From Sphingopyxis macrogoltabida (GTDB lineage Bacteria > Pseudomonadota > Alphaproteobacteria > Sphingomonadales > Sphingomonadaceae): 64,000 nucleotides of DNA. Both the position numbers and the translations under genes were made by a program. How positions within the stretch are numbered: the first letter of the stretch is position 1; each line of letters begins with the position of its first letter. The stretch covers positions 103,150-167,149 of the forward strand of contig QFPJ01000006.1 of NCBI GenBank assembly GCA_003241685.1, written 5' to 3'. Positions 1 through 8,991 of the stretch are shown piece by piece. The notes under the pieces are model-generated. The model ran no database searches. It was not told the DNA's origin and saw only the letters and a list, made by a program, of their open reading frames with translations.

Positions 1-163
1 GCTCGACGACGGACGGTGGTTGCGCCGGGCGACGGGTTCGTGGGTCGAAGCGGCGACCCTTGCTGGCGCATCGGGCGGGGGCATCGTCGATGCCGAAGCG
101 CGCTCGACTCTTGCTGCATTGATTCTTATCCTCGAAGCGCATGGTCTTCTGATTTCAGGCTGA
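1..163 (+). CDS. C-terminal end of an unidentified protein (5' end outside the window)
   Basis: An open frame runs from the left edge (codons from base 2) for 53 codons to a TGA at 161-163. The translation is rich in Ala, Leu and Gly and ends in a short hydrophobic stretch before a final Ile-Ser-Gly. It contains no motif that I can assign to a family. It is followed by a T-rich stretch but no clear hairpin. The frame is open to the edge and lies on the same strand as the following gene, but the short length makes it uncertain that this is a real gene end. Confidence 0.45.
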   Translation, partial: LDDGRWLRRATGSWVEAATLAGASGGGIVDAEARSTLAALILILEAHGLLISG

Positions 164-293
164 TTTTGTTTTTTTTCGCGTGGGAAGTGCGACTTTTTCG
201 CAACAGATCGGTGATTTGTTCACTTGCGCGGAACCAAAGGCCCGAGTAGGACGTCTGACGAGACGTAAATCTCAATTGAAAGGGGAATCTACT

Positions 294-1409
294 ATGAGGA
301 AGCTTGTCGCCGCTGCGGCGTTGGCCTCCACTGCCCTTGCGTCGCCTGCCCTTGCGCGTGACGACTCTTGGTACGTGGGCGTTGGCGCTGGTGCAATGAT
401 CGTCGAGGATATGGATATCGACATCGGCACCTTCAACAATGCAGGCACGCTCGACCACAAGACCGGTTGGGACTTTGAAGGCACTGTCGGTTATGACTTC
501 GGTATGTTCCGTACCGAAGTCGAAGTCGGCTATAAGGTAGCTGTCGTCGATCAGGGACGTTTTAACGCTCCCGGAATTCCGCAAACGGTTTCCGGCGCCG
601 GTCCGCTCGCGACCGGTGTTCTCGACCTTGGCGGTGATACGAACGCCCTGACCTTCATGGTCAACGGCCTTCTCGACTTCGGCGATGACGATGGCCTGCA
701 GGGCTTCGTCGGCGGCGGTGTCGGCGTTGCCCGCGTCGAACTGGAGCCCGAATATGCGGCTTCGTTCATCGGCGATTCGGACACGATGTTCGCGTGGCAG
801 GCGATTGCGGGCATTCGCGCCCCGATCACCGACACGATCGACGCCGGCCTGAAGTACCGCTTCTTCAACGCCGACACGATCGACACCGTCGATCAGCTTG
901 GTCGTCCGCTGAAGTCGCGTATGCGTTCGCACTCGCTGCTCGCGACCCTGACGTACAACTTCGGTGGCGCGGAACCGCCGCCGCCGCCGCCGCCTCCCCC
1001 GCCGCCGCCTCCCCCGCCGCCTCCGCCGCCGCCGCCTCCGCCGCCGGTCGTGGAATGCGCGCCTGGGCCGTACATCGTGTATTTCGACTGGGACAAGTCG
1101 GACATCACGCCGGAAGCGGCTTCGACGCTGGACAATGCGATCAGCGCCTACAACGCGGGCTGCTCGGGCACGCAGGTCATGCTCGCCGGTCACGCCGACC
1201 GTTCGGGTTCGGCTCGCTACAACGTCGGTCTCTCGGAACGCCGCAACGCGTCGGTCCGCAGCTACCTGACGGCTCGTGGCATCGGCGACGGCTCGATCAG
1301 CGCTCAGGCGTTCGGCGAAACCCGTCCGGCCGTTGCGACTGCCGATGGCGTCCGCAACGACCAGAACCGTCGCGTGGAAATCACTTACGGTCCGAACTCG
1401 GGCATGTAA
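294..1409 (+). CDS. OmpA family outer membrane protein with beta-barrel and poly-proline linker
   Basis: The 371-residue protein has three parts. A signal peptide covers about residues 1-22, ending in an Ala-Leu-Ala-type site. An outer membrane beta-barrel of the OmpA/OMP_b-brl type covers about 23-225. A C-terminal OmpA-like peptidoglycan-binding domain covers about 260-371, with the conserved Asp/Arg region near HADRSGSARYN. The two halves are joined by 24 consecutive prolines (residues 228-251). Two Cys residues, one just after the linker and one about 30 residues later, may form a disulfide. The ATG at 294 was chosen because AGGGGA lies just upstream and the signal peptide starts here. 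It probably anchors the outer membrane to peptidoglycan. A terminator follows, so it is likely a single transcription unit. Confidence 0.93.
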   Translation: MRKLVAAAALASTALASPALARDDSWYVGVGAGAMIVEDMDIDIGTFNNAGTLDHKTGWDFEGTVGYDFGMFRTEVEVGYKVAVVDQGRFNAPGIPQTVSGAGPLATGVLDLGGDTNALTFMVNGLLDFGDDDGLQGFVGGGVGVARVELEPEYAASFIGDSDTMFAWQAIAGIRAPITDTIDAGLKYRFFNADTIDTVDQLGRPLKSRMRSHSLLATLTYNFGGAEPPPPPPPPPPPPPPPPPPPPPPPPVVECAPGPYIVYFDWDKSDITPEAASTLDNAISAYNAGCSGTQVMLAGHADRSGSARYNVGLSERRNASVRSYLTARGIGDGSISAQAFGETRPAVATADGVRNDQNRRVEITYGPNSGM

Positions 1410-1446
1410 GACTGGTTTCCATCCCCGACGGGGCTGGAAGACAAAG

Positions 1447-1478
1447 AGGGGCGGTGCCGCAAGGTGCCGCCCTTTCTT
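1447..1478 (+). terminator. Rho-independent terminator after the OmpA-type gene
   Basis: A GC-rich stem (GGGCGG paired with CCGCCC, extended inward by four more pairs, two of them G-U) closes a GCAA tetraloop. It is followed directly by a T-rich tract (CTTTCTTT). It lies 38 bp after the stop codon. Confidence 0.75.
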
Positions 1479-1528
1479 TATGGCGACCGGGTTGATGAAC
1501 ATGCAAAAACGCCTTGCGAAAATGAGAT

Positions 1529-1542
1529 AATGTTATAACATT
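1529..1542. promoter_or_regulatory. Perfect 14-bp palindrome upstream of exbD-like gene
   Basis: AATGTTATAACATT is a perfect palindrome in an AT-rich patch of an otherwise GC-rich region, 114 bp before the next gene. A TTGCGA at 1514-1519 could be part of a promoter. A dimeric repressor site is a reasonable reading, but no regulator can be named. Confidence 0.4.
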
Positions 1543-1655
1543 CCTTATCTTGCCGGTGCCAGATTCCCTGGTGCGGCGGAAGGGGAACGGCAGGCGACCA
1601 TGCCCGTCATCAGGGCGCTATCGGTCCAAGCCTTCCCTCGACGGGGAGAATGGTC

Positions 1656-2081
1656 ATGCGCCGACGCCGCAGTATTTTCCGTACCGATCCGAATGCCAGC
1701 CCGGACATTAATACGACGCCGTTGATCGACGTGATGCTCGTCATGCTGGTGATGTTCATCATCACCATTCCGCAACCGACGCACAGCGTCGACGTCACCC
1801 TGCCGTCGGGCGTCGCCCTTCCGTCGGCGGTACTCGACCAAAATCGCATATCGATCGACACGGAAGACGTTATCCGCTGGAACGGCGATGTCGTTGACTT
1901 GGCAGAACTGGGCTTGCTGGTGAAGGTAGCGTCGGACGCGCCCGAGGCCGCCACGTTGATGTTCGAACCCGACGCCCGGGCGCGCTATCTGCGCGTCGAT
2001 GAAGCGATCGGCGCCATCCGGAGGAACGGCGGGACCAAAATCGCCTTTCCCGGTATCGATCGCTATCGCGAGCTGATTTGA
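1656..2081 (+). CDS. ExbD/TolR family biopolymer transport protein (orphan)
   Basis: The 141-residue protein has a short basic N-terminus and then the ExbD/TolR signature (DINTTPLIDVMLVMLVMFI, about residues 17-35), which carries the conserved membrane Asp followed by a single transmembrane helix. The rest is a periplasmic domain of about 100 residues. Proteins of this family work with ExbB/TolQ to pass proton-motive energy to TonB- or Tol-type machines. No exbB, tolQ or tonB is adjacent, so its partner must be elsewhere or it is an orphan copy. GGGGAG fits the ATG at 1656 better than the ATG two codons upstream. Confidence 0.85.
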   Translation: MRRRRSIFRTDPNASPDINTTPLIDVMLVMLVMFIITIPQPTHSVDVTLPSGVALPSAVLDQNRISIDTEDVIRWNGDVVDLAELGLLVKVASDAPEAATLMFEPDARARYLRVDEAIGAIRRNGGTKIAFPGIDRYRELI

Positions 2082-2104
2082 AGAGACGCCACGGGCGGGG
2101 CGGC

Positions 2105-3901
2105 TCAGGCGGCGATGCTGTCCTGAAACTGGAGCCGCGCCAGTCGGGCGTAGAGGCCGTCGGCGGCGACCAGCGCGTCATGGCGGCCCTGTTCGACGAT
2201 GCGGCCTTCGTCCATCACGATGATGCGGTCGGCGGCGCGCACGGTTGCCAGGCGGTGCGCGATGACGATCGTCGTCCGCTCGTGCATCAACTGGTCGAGC
2301 GCATCCTGCACCAGCTTCTCGGACTCGGCATCGAGCGCCGATGTCGCCTCGTCGAGCAGAAGCAGCGGGGCGCGTCGCAGCAAGGCGCGCGCGATCGCGA
2401 CGCGCTGCCGCTGGCCACCCGACAGGTGCGCGCCGCCTTCTCCCATGAACGTGTCGAGACCCTGCGGCAGCTTGCGCAGAAAATCCTCGGCATTGGCGGC
2501 GCGGGCGGCCGCCCATAATTCGTCGTCGGTCGCCGCCCAATTGCCGTACCGTAGATTATCGCGCGCCGAGGCGGCGAAGATCACCGTATCCTGCGGGACC
2601 ATCGCGATACGCGCGCGAATGTCGGCGGGGTCGGCGTCGACCAGCGACACGCCATCCAGCAGTACCGTGCCGCCCTGCGGGTCGTAGAAACGCTCGGCGA
2701 GCTGGAACAGCGTCGATTTCCCGGCGCCGGACGGCCCGACGATCGCAACGGTTTCCTGGGGCGCGATGGTCAGCGAGAAGTCGTGCAGCGCCGGGGCATC
2801 GGGGCGCGTCGGATAGTGGAATTCGACATTGCGAAACTCCAGCGTCCCGATCGGCGGCACGGGAAAGGGGCTGGGCTTTGCCGGCGGCGCGATCGTCGGT
2901 TCGGCTTCCAGCAGTTCGCTGAGCCGCTCCGCCGCACCGGCGGCGCGCAGCAGGTCGCCATAGACTTCCGTCAGCGCGCCGAAAGCGCCCGCGACAAGCC
3001 CGCCGGTCAGGACGAAGGCGGCGATCGTTCCGCCGGTGATCGTCCCCGCCGCGACACCTTCGGCGCCATACCACAGCAAGGTGGTGATCGAACCGAACAG
3101 CAGGCCGATAACTGTCGCCGTGATCATCGCGCGAAGCCGGATGCGCCGCTTTGCCGTGGCGAAATTGGTCTCGACCGCGGCGGAGAATCGGTCGGCCTCG
3201 CGCGCTTCCTGTCCGAATGCCTGGACGATCTTCATCGCCCCCAACTGTTCTGCGGTCGTCGCGCCGATGTCGGCGACGCGGTCCTGGCTGGTGCGCGAGA
3301 TATTCTGGAGCCGCCGGCCCAACAGGACGATCGGCATGATGATCACCGGAATGCCGATCAAAATGCCGGCGGTGAGTTTGGGCGACAGAGAGAAGAGATA
3401 GAAGATCCCGCCGATCCCCATCACCAGATTGCGCAGCGCGACCGAAACGGTCGTCCCCACCACCTGCTCGATGATCGCCGTGTCCGACGTCATGCGCGAG
3501 GCGATTTCGGACGGGCGATTCTCCTCGAAAAAGCCCGGCGCGAGCCGCATCAGATTGCGCTGCACGGCCTGACGAATGTCGGCGACGGTGCGTTCGCCCA
3601 CCCAGCTCACGAAATAGAAGCGCAGTGCCGTCGCCAGCGCGAGCAGCAGGACGATCACATAGAACAGCCGGAAATGCGGCGTCACGTCACCGCCGCCCGC
3701 GACGAAACCGCTGTCGATCATCTCCTTGAACTGCCACGGAATCGCCAGCGTCGCGAGTGCGGCAACGCCGAGCGCGACGGCGGCAATCAGCAATTGCAGC
3801 GGATAACGGCTGGCATGGCGCCAGATCATCCGCAAGCTGCCGAGCTTGCGGCGGCGGGGGTCGGGCGGGGCGGGAAGGGCCGGGTCGGGTTGGGTCGACA
3901 T
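2105..3901 (-). CDS. ABC exporter, fused transmembrane and ATP-binding domains (MsbA-like)
   Basis: The 598-residue half-transporter has an N-terminal six-helix ABC exporter domain (about residues 25-310) and a C-terminal nucleotide-binding domain. The latter shows Walker A (GPSGAGKST), the ABC signature (LSGGQRQR) and Walker B (LLLLDEATSALD). It would act as a homodimer in the inner membrane to export a lipid or lipophilic compound; the substrate is not visible from the sequence. Its 3' end meets the exbD-like gene convergently, with 23 bp between them. The chosen start gives a short charged N-terminus before the first helix. Start codons further upstream would add a low-quality extension. 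Confidence 0.9.
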   Translation of the reverse strand: MSTQPDPALPAPPDPRRRKLGSLRMIWRHASRYPLQLLIAAVALGVAALATLAIPWQFKEMIDSGFVAGGGDVTPHFRLFYVIVLLLALATALRFYFVSWVGERTVADIRQAVQRNLMRLAPGFFEENRPSEIASRMTSDTAIIEQVVGTTVSVALRNLVMGIGGIFYLFSLSPKLTAGILIGIPVIIMPIVLLGRRLQNISRTSQDRVADIGATTAEQLGAMKIVQAFGQEAREADRFSAAVETNFATAKRRIRLRAMITATVIGLLFGSITTLLWYGAEGVAAGTITGGTIAAFVLTGGLVAGAFGALTEVYGDLLRAAGAAERLSELLEAEPTIAPPAKPSPFPVPPIGTLEFRNVEFHYPTRPDAPALHDFSLTIAPQETVAIVGPSGAGKSTLFQLAERFYDPQGGTVLLDGVSLVDADPADIRARIAMVPQDTVIFAASARDNLRYGNWAATDDELWAAARAANAEDFLRKLPQGLDTFMGEGGAHLSGGQRQRVAIARALLRRAPLLLLDEATSALDAESEKLVQDALDQLMHERTTIVIAHRLATVRAADRIIVMDEGRIVEQGRHDALVAADGLYARLARLQFQDSIAA

Positions 3902-4070
3902 CGCCCCGGCCCTAGCAGCGCGGCGCGCGCGGCTCAACGATCCAGAATGGCACGGCGCTTCAAAACCCGTGAAGCCCGACGAAATGATGCATTGCACAAT
4001 GAAGCCGAGGGCCTAGACTGTCTCCGACAACAGGCACCGTTCGAGTGCCGGCAGGACCAAGGAACGACTG

Positions 4071-5291
4071 ATGCTGTATCACGCCTTTGACATGCAGAAG
4101 AGCTGGCTGGCGGGGGCCAGCGCACTGGCGACGGCGGGGGCTCAGGCCATTCAGCATCCCGCCAATCCGCTTGGTTATTTCGGGGGCAGCCCGATGTTCG
4201 CATCGGCGCTGGAGGTGTTCGCCCATGCCGCGGCGCCGCGCGGCAAGCCGGGTTTCGACCTGTATGAAACGATCGTCGAGGGCGAGACGGTGCGCGTGTC
4301 CGAAAAGGTCGAGGCGCGCAAACCCTTTGGCCAGCTCAAGCATTTCAAGCACAAGGGGAGCGAAGGCGCGCCCAAGCTGCTGATCGTCGCGCCGATGTCG
4401 GGCCATTATGCGACGCTGCTGCGCGGTACGGTCGAGCGGATGCTGCCCGGCCACGACGTGTGGATCACCGACTGGCGCGATGCGCGCAATGTGCCGCTGG
4501 AGGCGGGCAAGTTCGACTTGGATGACTATATCGATTATCTGATCGGCTGGCTGGAGCATATCGGGCCGGGCGCGCATATGCTGGCGGTGTGCCAGCCGTC
4601 GGTGCCCAGCCTGGCCGCGGCGGCGGTGATGGCGGCCGACAAGCACAAGTGCCGCCCCCGGACGCTGACGATGATGGGCGGACCGATCGACACGCGCAAG
4701 GCGCCGACAGCGGTCAACGATCATGCGATGACCCGGCCCTACGCTTGGTTTCAGGAAAATGTCATCGCGACGGTGCCGGCCTGGTATCCGGGTGCGGGAC
4801 GCCGCGTCTATCCCGGTTTTCTACAGCTTGCCGGCTTCATGTCGATGAATCTGGGCAATCACATGATGAGCCACTGGACGATGTTCAAGCATCTGGTCGA
4901 TGGCGACGGCGAGAGCGCCGACAAGACCAAGGAATTCTATGACGAATATCGCGCGGTCTGCGACATGACCGCCGAATTCTACCTTCAGACCGTCGATGTC
5001 GTGTTCCAGCGTCATCTGCTGCCGAAGGGCGCGTTGGAGCATCATGGCAAGCCGGTCGATCTGACCAAGATCGCGGACATCGGCATATTGGCGATCGAGG
5101 GCGAGCGCGACGATATTTCGGGCGTCGGCCAGACGAAGGCGGCGCTGACGCTCGCCAAGTCGCTGCCCGCCGACAAGAAGAAATATCTGCTCGCCAAGGG
5201 CGTCGGCCACTATGGCATCTTCAACGGTCGAAAATGGCGCGACGATATCGCCCCCGTCGTCGAAAAGTGGATTCGCGCCAACGGCGCGTGA
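4071..5291 (+). CDS. phaZ: Intracellular polyhydroxybutyrate depolymerase
   Basis: The 406-residue protein matches the intracellular PHB depolymerase family in length and in its N-terminus (MLYHAFDMQ). These enzymes hydrolyse stored polyhydroxyalkanoate granules to hydroxyacids in the cytoplasm. The nucleophile position is in AVCQPSVP, with Cys near residue 174, as in the Ralstonia PhaZ1 group that uses Cys instead of Ser. An Asp in a GERDDISG segment and a His in KGVGHYGIF complete the likely triad. There is no signal peptide. The gene stands alone; no phaC or phasin gene is adjacent. Confidence 0.9.
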   Translation: MLYHAFDMQKSWLAGASALATAGAQAIQHPANPLGYFGGSPMFASALEVFAHAAAPRGKPGFDLYETIVEGETVRVSEKVEARKPFGQLKHFKHKGSEGAPKLLIVAPMSGHYATLLRGTVERMLPGHDVWITDWRDARNVPLEAGKFDLDDYIDYLIGWLEHIGPGAHMLAVCQPSVPSLAAAAVMAADKHKCRPRTLTMMGGPIDTRKAPTAVNDHAMTRPYAWFQENVIATVPAWYPGAGRRVYPGFLQLAGFMSMNLGNHMMSHWTMFKHLVDGDGESADKTKEFYDEYRAVCDMTAEFYLQTVDVVFQRHLLPKGALEHHGKPVDLTKIADIGILAIEGERDDISGVGQTKAALTLAKSLPADKKKYLLAKGVGHYGIFNGRKWRDDIAPVVEKWIRANGA

Positions 5292-5350
5292 GCGCCGGGC
5301 TGTCGCCACCTCTGAGCCCTCACACAACAGAATCGACCGCCTCTCGCGAC

Positions 5351-5821
5351 TTACGGGATCCGGGATGCCGGATAGGGCGTGCCGTCCTTGTGGACGTAGC
5401 GGCCATCGGGCGTGAACAGCATATCGATGTCCGAATAGCCGCCGCCGGTGTCGTATCTTTTGCCGCCGCCCAGTGCGACGAAGATGCAGTCGGCGTCCGA
5501 TTCGTTGATCAGATGATGGCCGTTGGTGCTGCCCTTGGGCCAGACCGCGATGTCGCCCGCCCGCATCGCCCGGCGCCCGTCATCCTCGACCAGCACCGCC
5601 TCGCCGGCGATCATCACGACCATTTCGTCCTCGCCATTGTGCCAGTGGCGCTGCGACGACCAGGCGCCGGGTTTCAACACGACATGGCTTGCGGCGAAGT
5701 CGGCCAGGCCCGCCGTCGGGGCGAGGCGACGATACCAGCGGCCCTGCACCGGCTCGTCGAAGGGCGCGGGATAGCCGGTGGCATTCGTCTGGGGAATGGC
5801 GTCGAGATCGAGTTTGGGCAT
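5351..5821 (-). CDS. Cupin domain protein
   Basis: The 156-residue protein is a single small-barrel cupin. Motif 1 is recognisable around QRHWHNGEDEMVVMIAGEA (two His and a Glu as metal ligands) and motif 2 around WPKGSTNGHHLIN. Such proteins often bind a metal and act as small enzymes or ligand sensors; no substrate can be inferred. It is divergent from dapE, with 95 bp between the start codons. The ATG at 5821 was chosen because the residues upstream are not cupin-like. Confidence 0.8.
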   Translation of the reverse strand: MPKLDLDAIPQTNATGYPAPFDEPVQGRWYRRLAPTAGLADFAASHVVLKPGAWSSQRHWHNGEDEMVVMIAGEAVLVEDDGRRAMRAGDIAVWPKGSTNGHHLINESDADCIFVALGGGKRYDTGGGYSDIDMLFTPDGRYVHKDGTPYPASRIP

Positions 5822-5916
5822 GGACAGACTCCGGCAATGTTCCCACTTTGTTTCGCATATGCCGGCGCCCAGGCAAAGCCTCGACTTCGCGCCACGCCAA
5901 CGGGTAAAGGGCAAGC

Positions 5917-7050
5917 ATGACGACCACCACCGACCCTGTCGAACTCGCCAAGGCGCTTATTGCCGCGCCGTCCGTCACGCCCGCCACCGGCGCGGTGTTC
6001 GACGTGCTGGAGGCGGCGCTGGTGCCGCTGGGTTTCACGGTCGAGCGCTTTATCGACGGGATCGAGCCCGACGGGCCGGTCGAAAACCTGCTCGCGGTGC
6101 GGCGCGGCGCGGGGCCGCGGCATTTCGGCTTCGCAGGGCATCTCGACGTCGTGCCGCCCGGCGTGGGGTGGACCGGCGATGCCTTTGTGCCAGAGGTGCG
6201 CGGCGACCTGCTCCATGGCCGTGGCGCGGTGGACATGAAGGGATCGATCGCGGCCTTTGTGGCCGCCGCCGGCGCGATTCCCGCCGACGCCGGGACGATC
6301 AGCCTGATCATCACCGGCGACGAGGAAGGGCCGGCCGTGTTCGGCACCCGCGCGCTGATGGAGCATATGGACGCGCGCGATATCCGCCCCGACATGATCG
6401 TCGTCGGCGAGCCGACCTCCGTCCATCGGCTGGGCGACATGGTGAAGATCGGGCGGCGCGGATCGGTGAATATCTGGATCGACGTACCGGGGACGCAGGG
6501 GCATGTCGCCTATCCCCACCTGGCCGACAATCCGATCCCGAAGCTGATCCGCATTCTGACCGCGATCGATTCGGTAGACTTGGACGCGGGCACCGACTGG
6601 TTCCAGCCGTCGAACATCGAATTCACCGATATCGATGTGGGCAATGGCGCGACCAATGTCATTCCGGCATCGGCGCGCGCGCGCCTGTCGATCCGGTTCA
6701 ACGACCGCCATCGCGGCGCCGATCTGGTCCAGATGATCGAACGCATCGCGCAGGATATCGAACCGGCCGCCAAGGTGGTCGGCAAGATTTCGGGCGAGGC
6801 CTTTCTGACCCCGCCCGGCGCATTGTCCGAACTGGTCGCCGCCGCGATCCGCGACGAAACGGGCCTGACCGCCGAACTGTCGACCAGCGGCGGCACGTCG
6901 GACGCACGCTTCCTGTCGGCGCTGTGTCCCGTCGTCGAGTTCGGGCTGACCAACGCGACGATGCACAAGCTGGACGAGGCGGTGGCGGTGGACGATCTGC
7001 ATAGCCTGGCCGCCATCTATCGCCGCCTGCTGAAGCGCGCCTTCGCCTAA
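5917..7050 (+). CDS. dapE: Succinyl-diaminopimelate desuccinylase
   Basis: The 377-residue M20 family metallohydrolase carries the zinc-ligand motifs of DapE: GHLDVVPPG, GRGAVDMKGS, the catalytic Glu pair in GDEEGPA, and a late His in ATMHKLDE. DapE removes succinate from N-succinyl-LL-2,6-diaminopimelate in the lysine and meso-diaminopimelate pathway, which supplies peptidoglycan cross-links. Length and motif order fit DapE rather than ArgE. The last 4 bp overlap the convergent smr gene. No other dap gene is nearby. Confidence 0.93.
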   Translation: MTTTTDPVELAKALIAAPSVTPATGAVFDVLEAALVPLGFTVERFIDGIEPDGPVENLLAVRRGAGPRHFGFAGHLDVVPPGVGWTGDAFVPEVRGDLLHGRGAVDMKGSIAAFVAAAGAIPADAGTISLIITGDEEGPAVFGTRALMEHMDARDIRPDMIVVGEPTSVHRLGDMVKIGRRGSVNIWIDVPGTQGHVAYPHLADNPIPKLIRILTAIDSVDLDAGTDWFQPSNIEFTDIDVGNGATNVIPASARARLSIRFNDRHRGADLVQMIERIAQDIEPAAKVVGKISGEAFLTPPGALSELVAAAIRDETGLTAELSTSGGTSDARFLSALCPVVEFGLTNATMHKLDEAVAVDDLHSLAAIYRRLLKRAFA

Positions 7051-7625
7051 TCCTCGCGCGACCGGCGCAGGATCACATAGACTGCCCCGCCGCCGCCGTG
7101 GCTGACATGCGCCGGGCGCAGCGCGACGATGGCGTCGGCGTGCGGCGAAACCGACAACCAGTCGGGAAGCGAGGCGCGGATCGCGCCGCGCGGGCGCGGG
7201 TCGCCGTGCATCAGCGGCAGGCGATCGGCTCCGGGGCGCAGCCGGCCGGCGACCACGAGCAGTACGCGGGCGCCGCGAATCAGCGCACGGCCGATCGCTT
7301 CGTCGAGCAGCGCCTGCGCCGAGACGAGGCTGTGGCCATGAAGGTCGATGCTCATGTCGGGGCGCACCAGCCCCTTGCGCAGCCGCCGGTCCCAATGCCC
7401 GTCGAGCGTGCTGCCCGCCCAGGTCCGGCGCGGCCGCGGCGGCGGCGCGGGCGTTCGCGGTGAGGCAGCGGGTGCGGGGGCGGGCTTCGGCCGCCGCACC
7501 GTCGGCGGTGCCGCGGGTTCCAGCGAGGCGGGTTCGCGCGGGGCCGGCCGCTTCACGATCGGATCGACCGTCGCGGCGACCTTTTTCCAGAGCGCCGTCT
7601 CCTGCGGGTCGAGCCGGCGTCCCAT
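7047..7625 (-). CDS. Smr domain protein
   Basis: The 192-residue protein has a low-complexity, Pro/Ala/Arg-rich N-terminal half and a C-terminal Smr (small MutS-related) domain. The domain is marked by LDGHWDRRL, the DLHG motif (MSIDLHGHSL) and a glycine-rich RLRPG segment followed by a typical C-terminal strand. Smr domains are nucleases acting on branched DNA or RNA; stand-alone versions in proteobacteria have no settled role. It is the last gene of a minus-strand row with the Tim44-like gene and mltA and sits 6 bp after mltA, so co-transcription is likely. Confidence 0.85.
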   Translation of the reverse strand: MGRRLDPQETALWKKVAATVDPIVKRPAPREPASLEPAAPPTVRRPKPAPAPAASPRTPAPPPRPRRTWAGSTLDGHWDRRLRKGLVRPDMSIDLHGHSLVSAQALLDEAIGRALIRGARVLLVVAGRLRPGADRLPLMHGDPRPRGAIRASLPDWLSVSPHADAIVALRPAHVSHGGGGAVYVILRRSRED

Positions 7626-7631
7626 CGCCCG

Positions 7632-8975
7632 TCAGCGGCGGGTGAGCCGCGCGACGCTGACGCGCGGCAGAAGGATCAGCGCGGAGCCGCGCCCCGACAT
7701 CCCCCCGGCGATCGCGCGGGCGTCATTCCCCGCGCCCCAGAAACTGTCGAAGCGGTTGGCGCCCTTGATCGCGCCGCCGGTATCCTGCGCGATCCACAGC
7801 CCGTTCGGTTCGGCCCGGTCGAGCGACAGGATGACGGGCGCGCCAAGCGGCACAAATTTGGGATCGGCGGCGACGCTGGCGCGCGGCGTCACCGGCAGGC
7901 CCAGCGCGCCGAGCGGCCCCGGTCCGGTCAGTTCGCGAAAAAAGATCCAGCTGGGGTTTTCGTTCATCACCGCCGCGCCGCGCACCGGATCGGCGCGCAG
8001 ATAGTCGAGGATGCCCTGCATCGACGCCTGCCCGGATTTCAGTTCGCCGCGGTCGAGCAGCAAGCGGCCGATGCCGACATAGTCGCGGCCGTTCTGGCTG
8101 TCATAGCCGATCCGCATGATTCCCCCGTCGGGCAGCCGCAGCCGTCCCGACCCCTGAACCTGCAGGAAGAAGAATTCGGCGGCATCGGCCGCCCAAGCGA
8201 TTTCCAGCCCGCGATTCGCCAGCGCCCCGCTTTCGATCGCGGTGCGGTCGTAATAGGGGACGAAATTGCTGCCATCGACGCGGCCGCGGATTTTCTTGCC
8301 CTGCAAATCCTTGGAGAACAGCCCGAGGTCGACGTCGACCAGGTCGCCGGGGCGGCGATAGACAGGCACGTCATAGCCCGCGCGCTTCGTTCGCGAGGCC
8401 GCGATTTCGGGTTCGTAATAGCCGGTGACGAACGCGGTGCCGGTGCCGACCTGCACCGTGCCGAAATAGCGGCTGAAGAAATTGGCGGCATCGCGGTCGG
8501 GCCAGTCTTTCGCCGCCGCGCAGCTTTCGGACCATTCGGCAGTCTGTGTCAGGCCGCTGGCGTCGGTCCGCCGCTGAACCGAGGGGCAGGAGATGCGAAA
8601 GGCGGCGAGGGCCGTCGTCGCCTGTGCCGGGTCGATGCCGAGTTCGGTAAATTCGGGTCCCGCGATGACGCCGCTTTCGGTCGCCGTGGTCGCCGTTGCC
8701 GGCGGCGGCGCGGCGGCGAGCGGCGGACGCGGCGTCGCCGGGATCGGACGCGCGGCGACCGCGCCGCTTTCCGACGGGCGCGGCACATAGGGGCGCGGCG
8801 TACCCGTCGGCGCCGGTGCGGGTGCCGGCGTCGGCACCGATGTCGCGGGCGGCGGGCCGGGCGGGCCGACACGGCCGCCGGTGTCGGGAATGACCGACGC
8901 GCAACCCGCGAGCAGCGGCAGCGCGGCAAGGGCGGTCAGTCCGAAGTGGCGCATATGCCGCGCCGCGCCCGTCAT
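7632..8975 (-). CDS. mltA: Membrane-bound lytic murein transglycosylase A (lipoprotein)
   Basis: The 447-residue protein starts with a lipoprotein signal (lipobox LLAGC, Cys25) and a Pro/Ala-rich linker of about 90 residues. An MltA domain follows. The C-terminal 3D domain is marked by AQDTGGAIKG and conserved Asp residues in RFDSFWGAGNDA. MltA cleaves glycan strands of peptidoglycan from the outer membrane and forms 1,6-anhydromuropeptides. It lies 17 bp after the Tim44-like gene and 6 bp before smr. A start seven codons later (8954) is also possible. Confidence 0.92.
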   Translation of the reverse strand: MTGAARHMRHFGLTALAALPLLAGCASVIPDTGGRVGPPGPPPATSVPTPAPAPAPTGTPRPYVPRPSESGAVAARPIPATPRPPLAAAPPPATATTATESGVIAGPEFTELGIDPAQATTALAAFRISCPSVQRRTDASGLTQTAEWSESCAAAKDWPDRDAANFFSRYFGTVQVGTGTAFVTGYYEPEIAASRTKRAGYDVPVYRRPGDLVDVDLGLFSKDLQGKKIRGRVDGSNFVPYYDRTAIESGALANRGLEIAWAADAAEFFFLQVQGSGRLRLPDGGIMRIGYDSQNGRDYVGIGRLLLDRGELKSGQASMQGILDYLRADPVRGAAVMNENPSWIFFRELTGPGPLGALGLPVTPRASVAADPKFVPLGAPVILSLDRAEPNGLWIAQDTGGAIKGANRFDSFWGAGNDARAIAGGMSGRGSALILLPRVSVARLTRR

Positions 8976-8991
8976 CCCCTGTCGCTCCGGA

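Noticed and set aside
893..1135. Poly-glycine protein on the minus strand
   Set aside because: It is the antisense reading of the proline linker in the OmpA-type gene.
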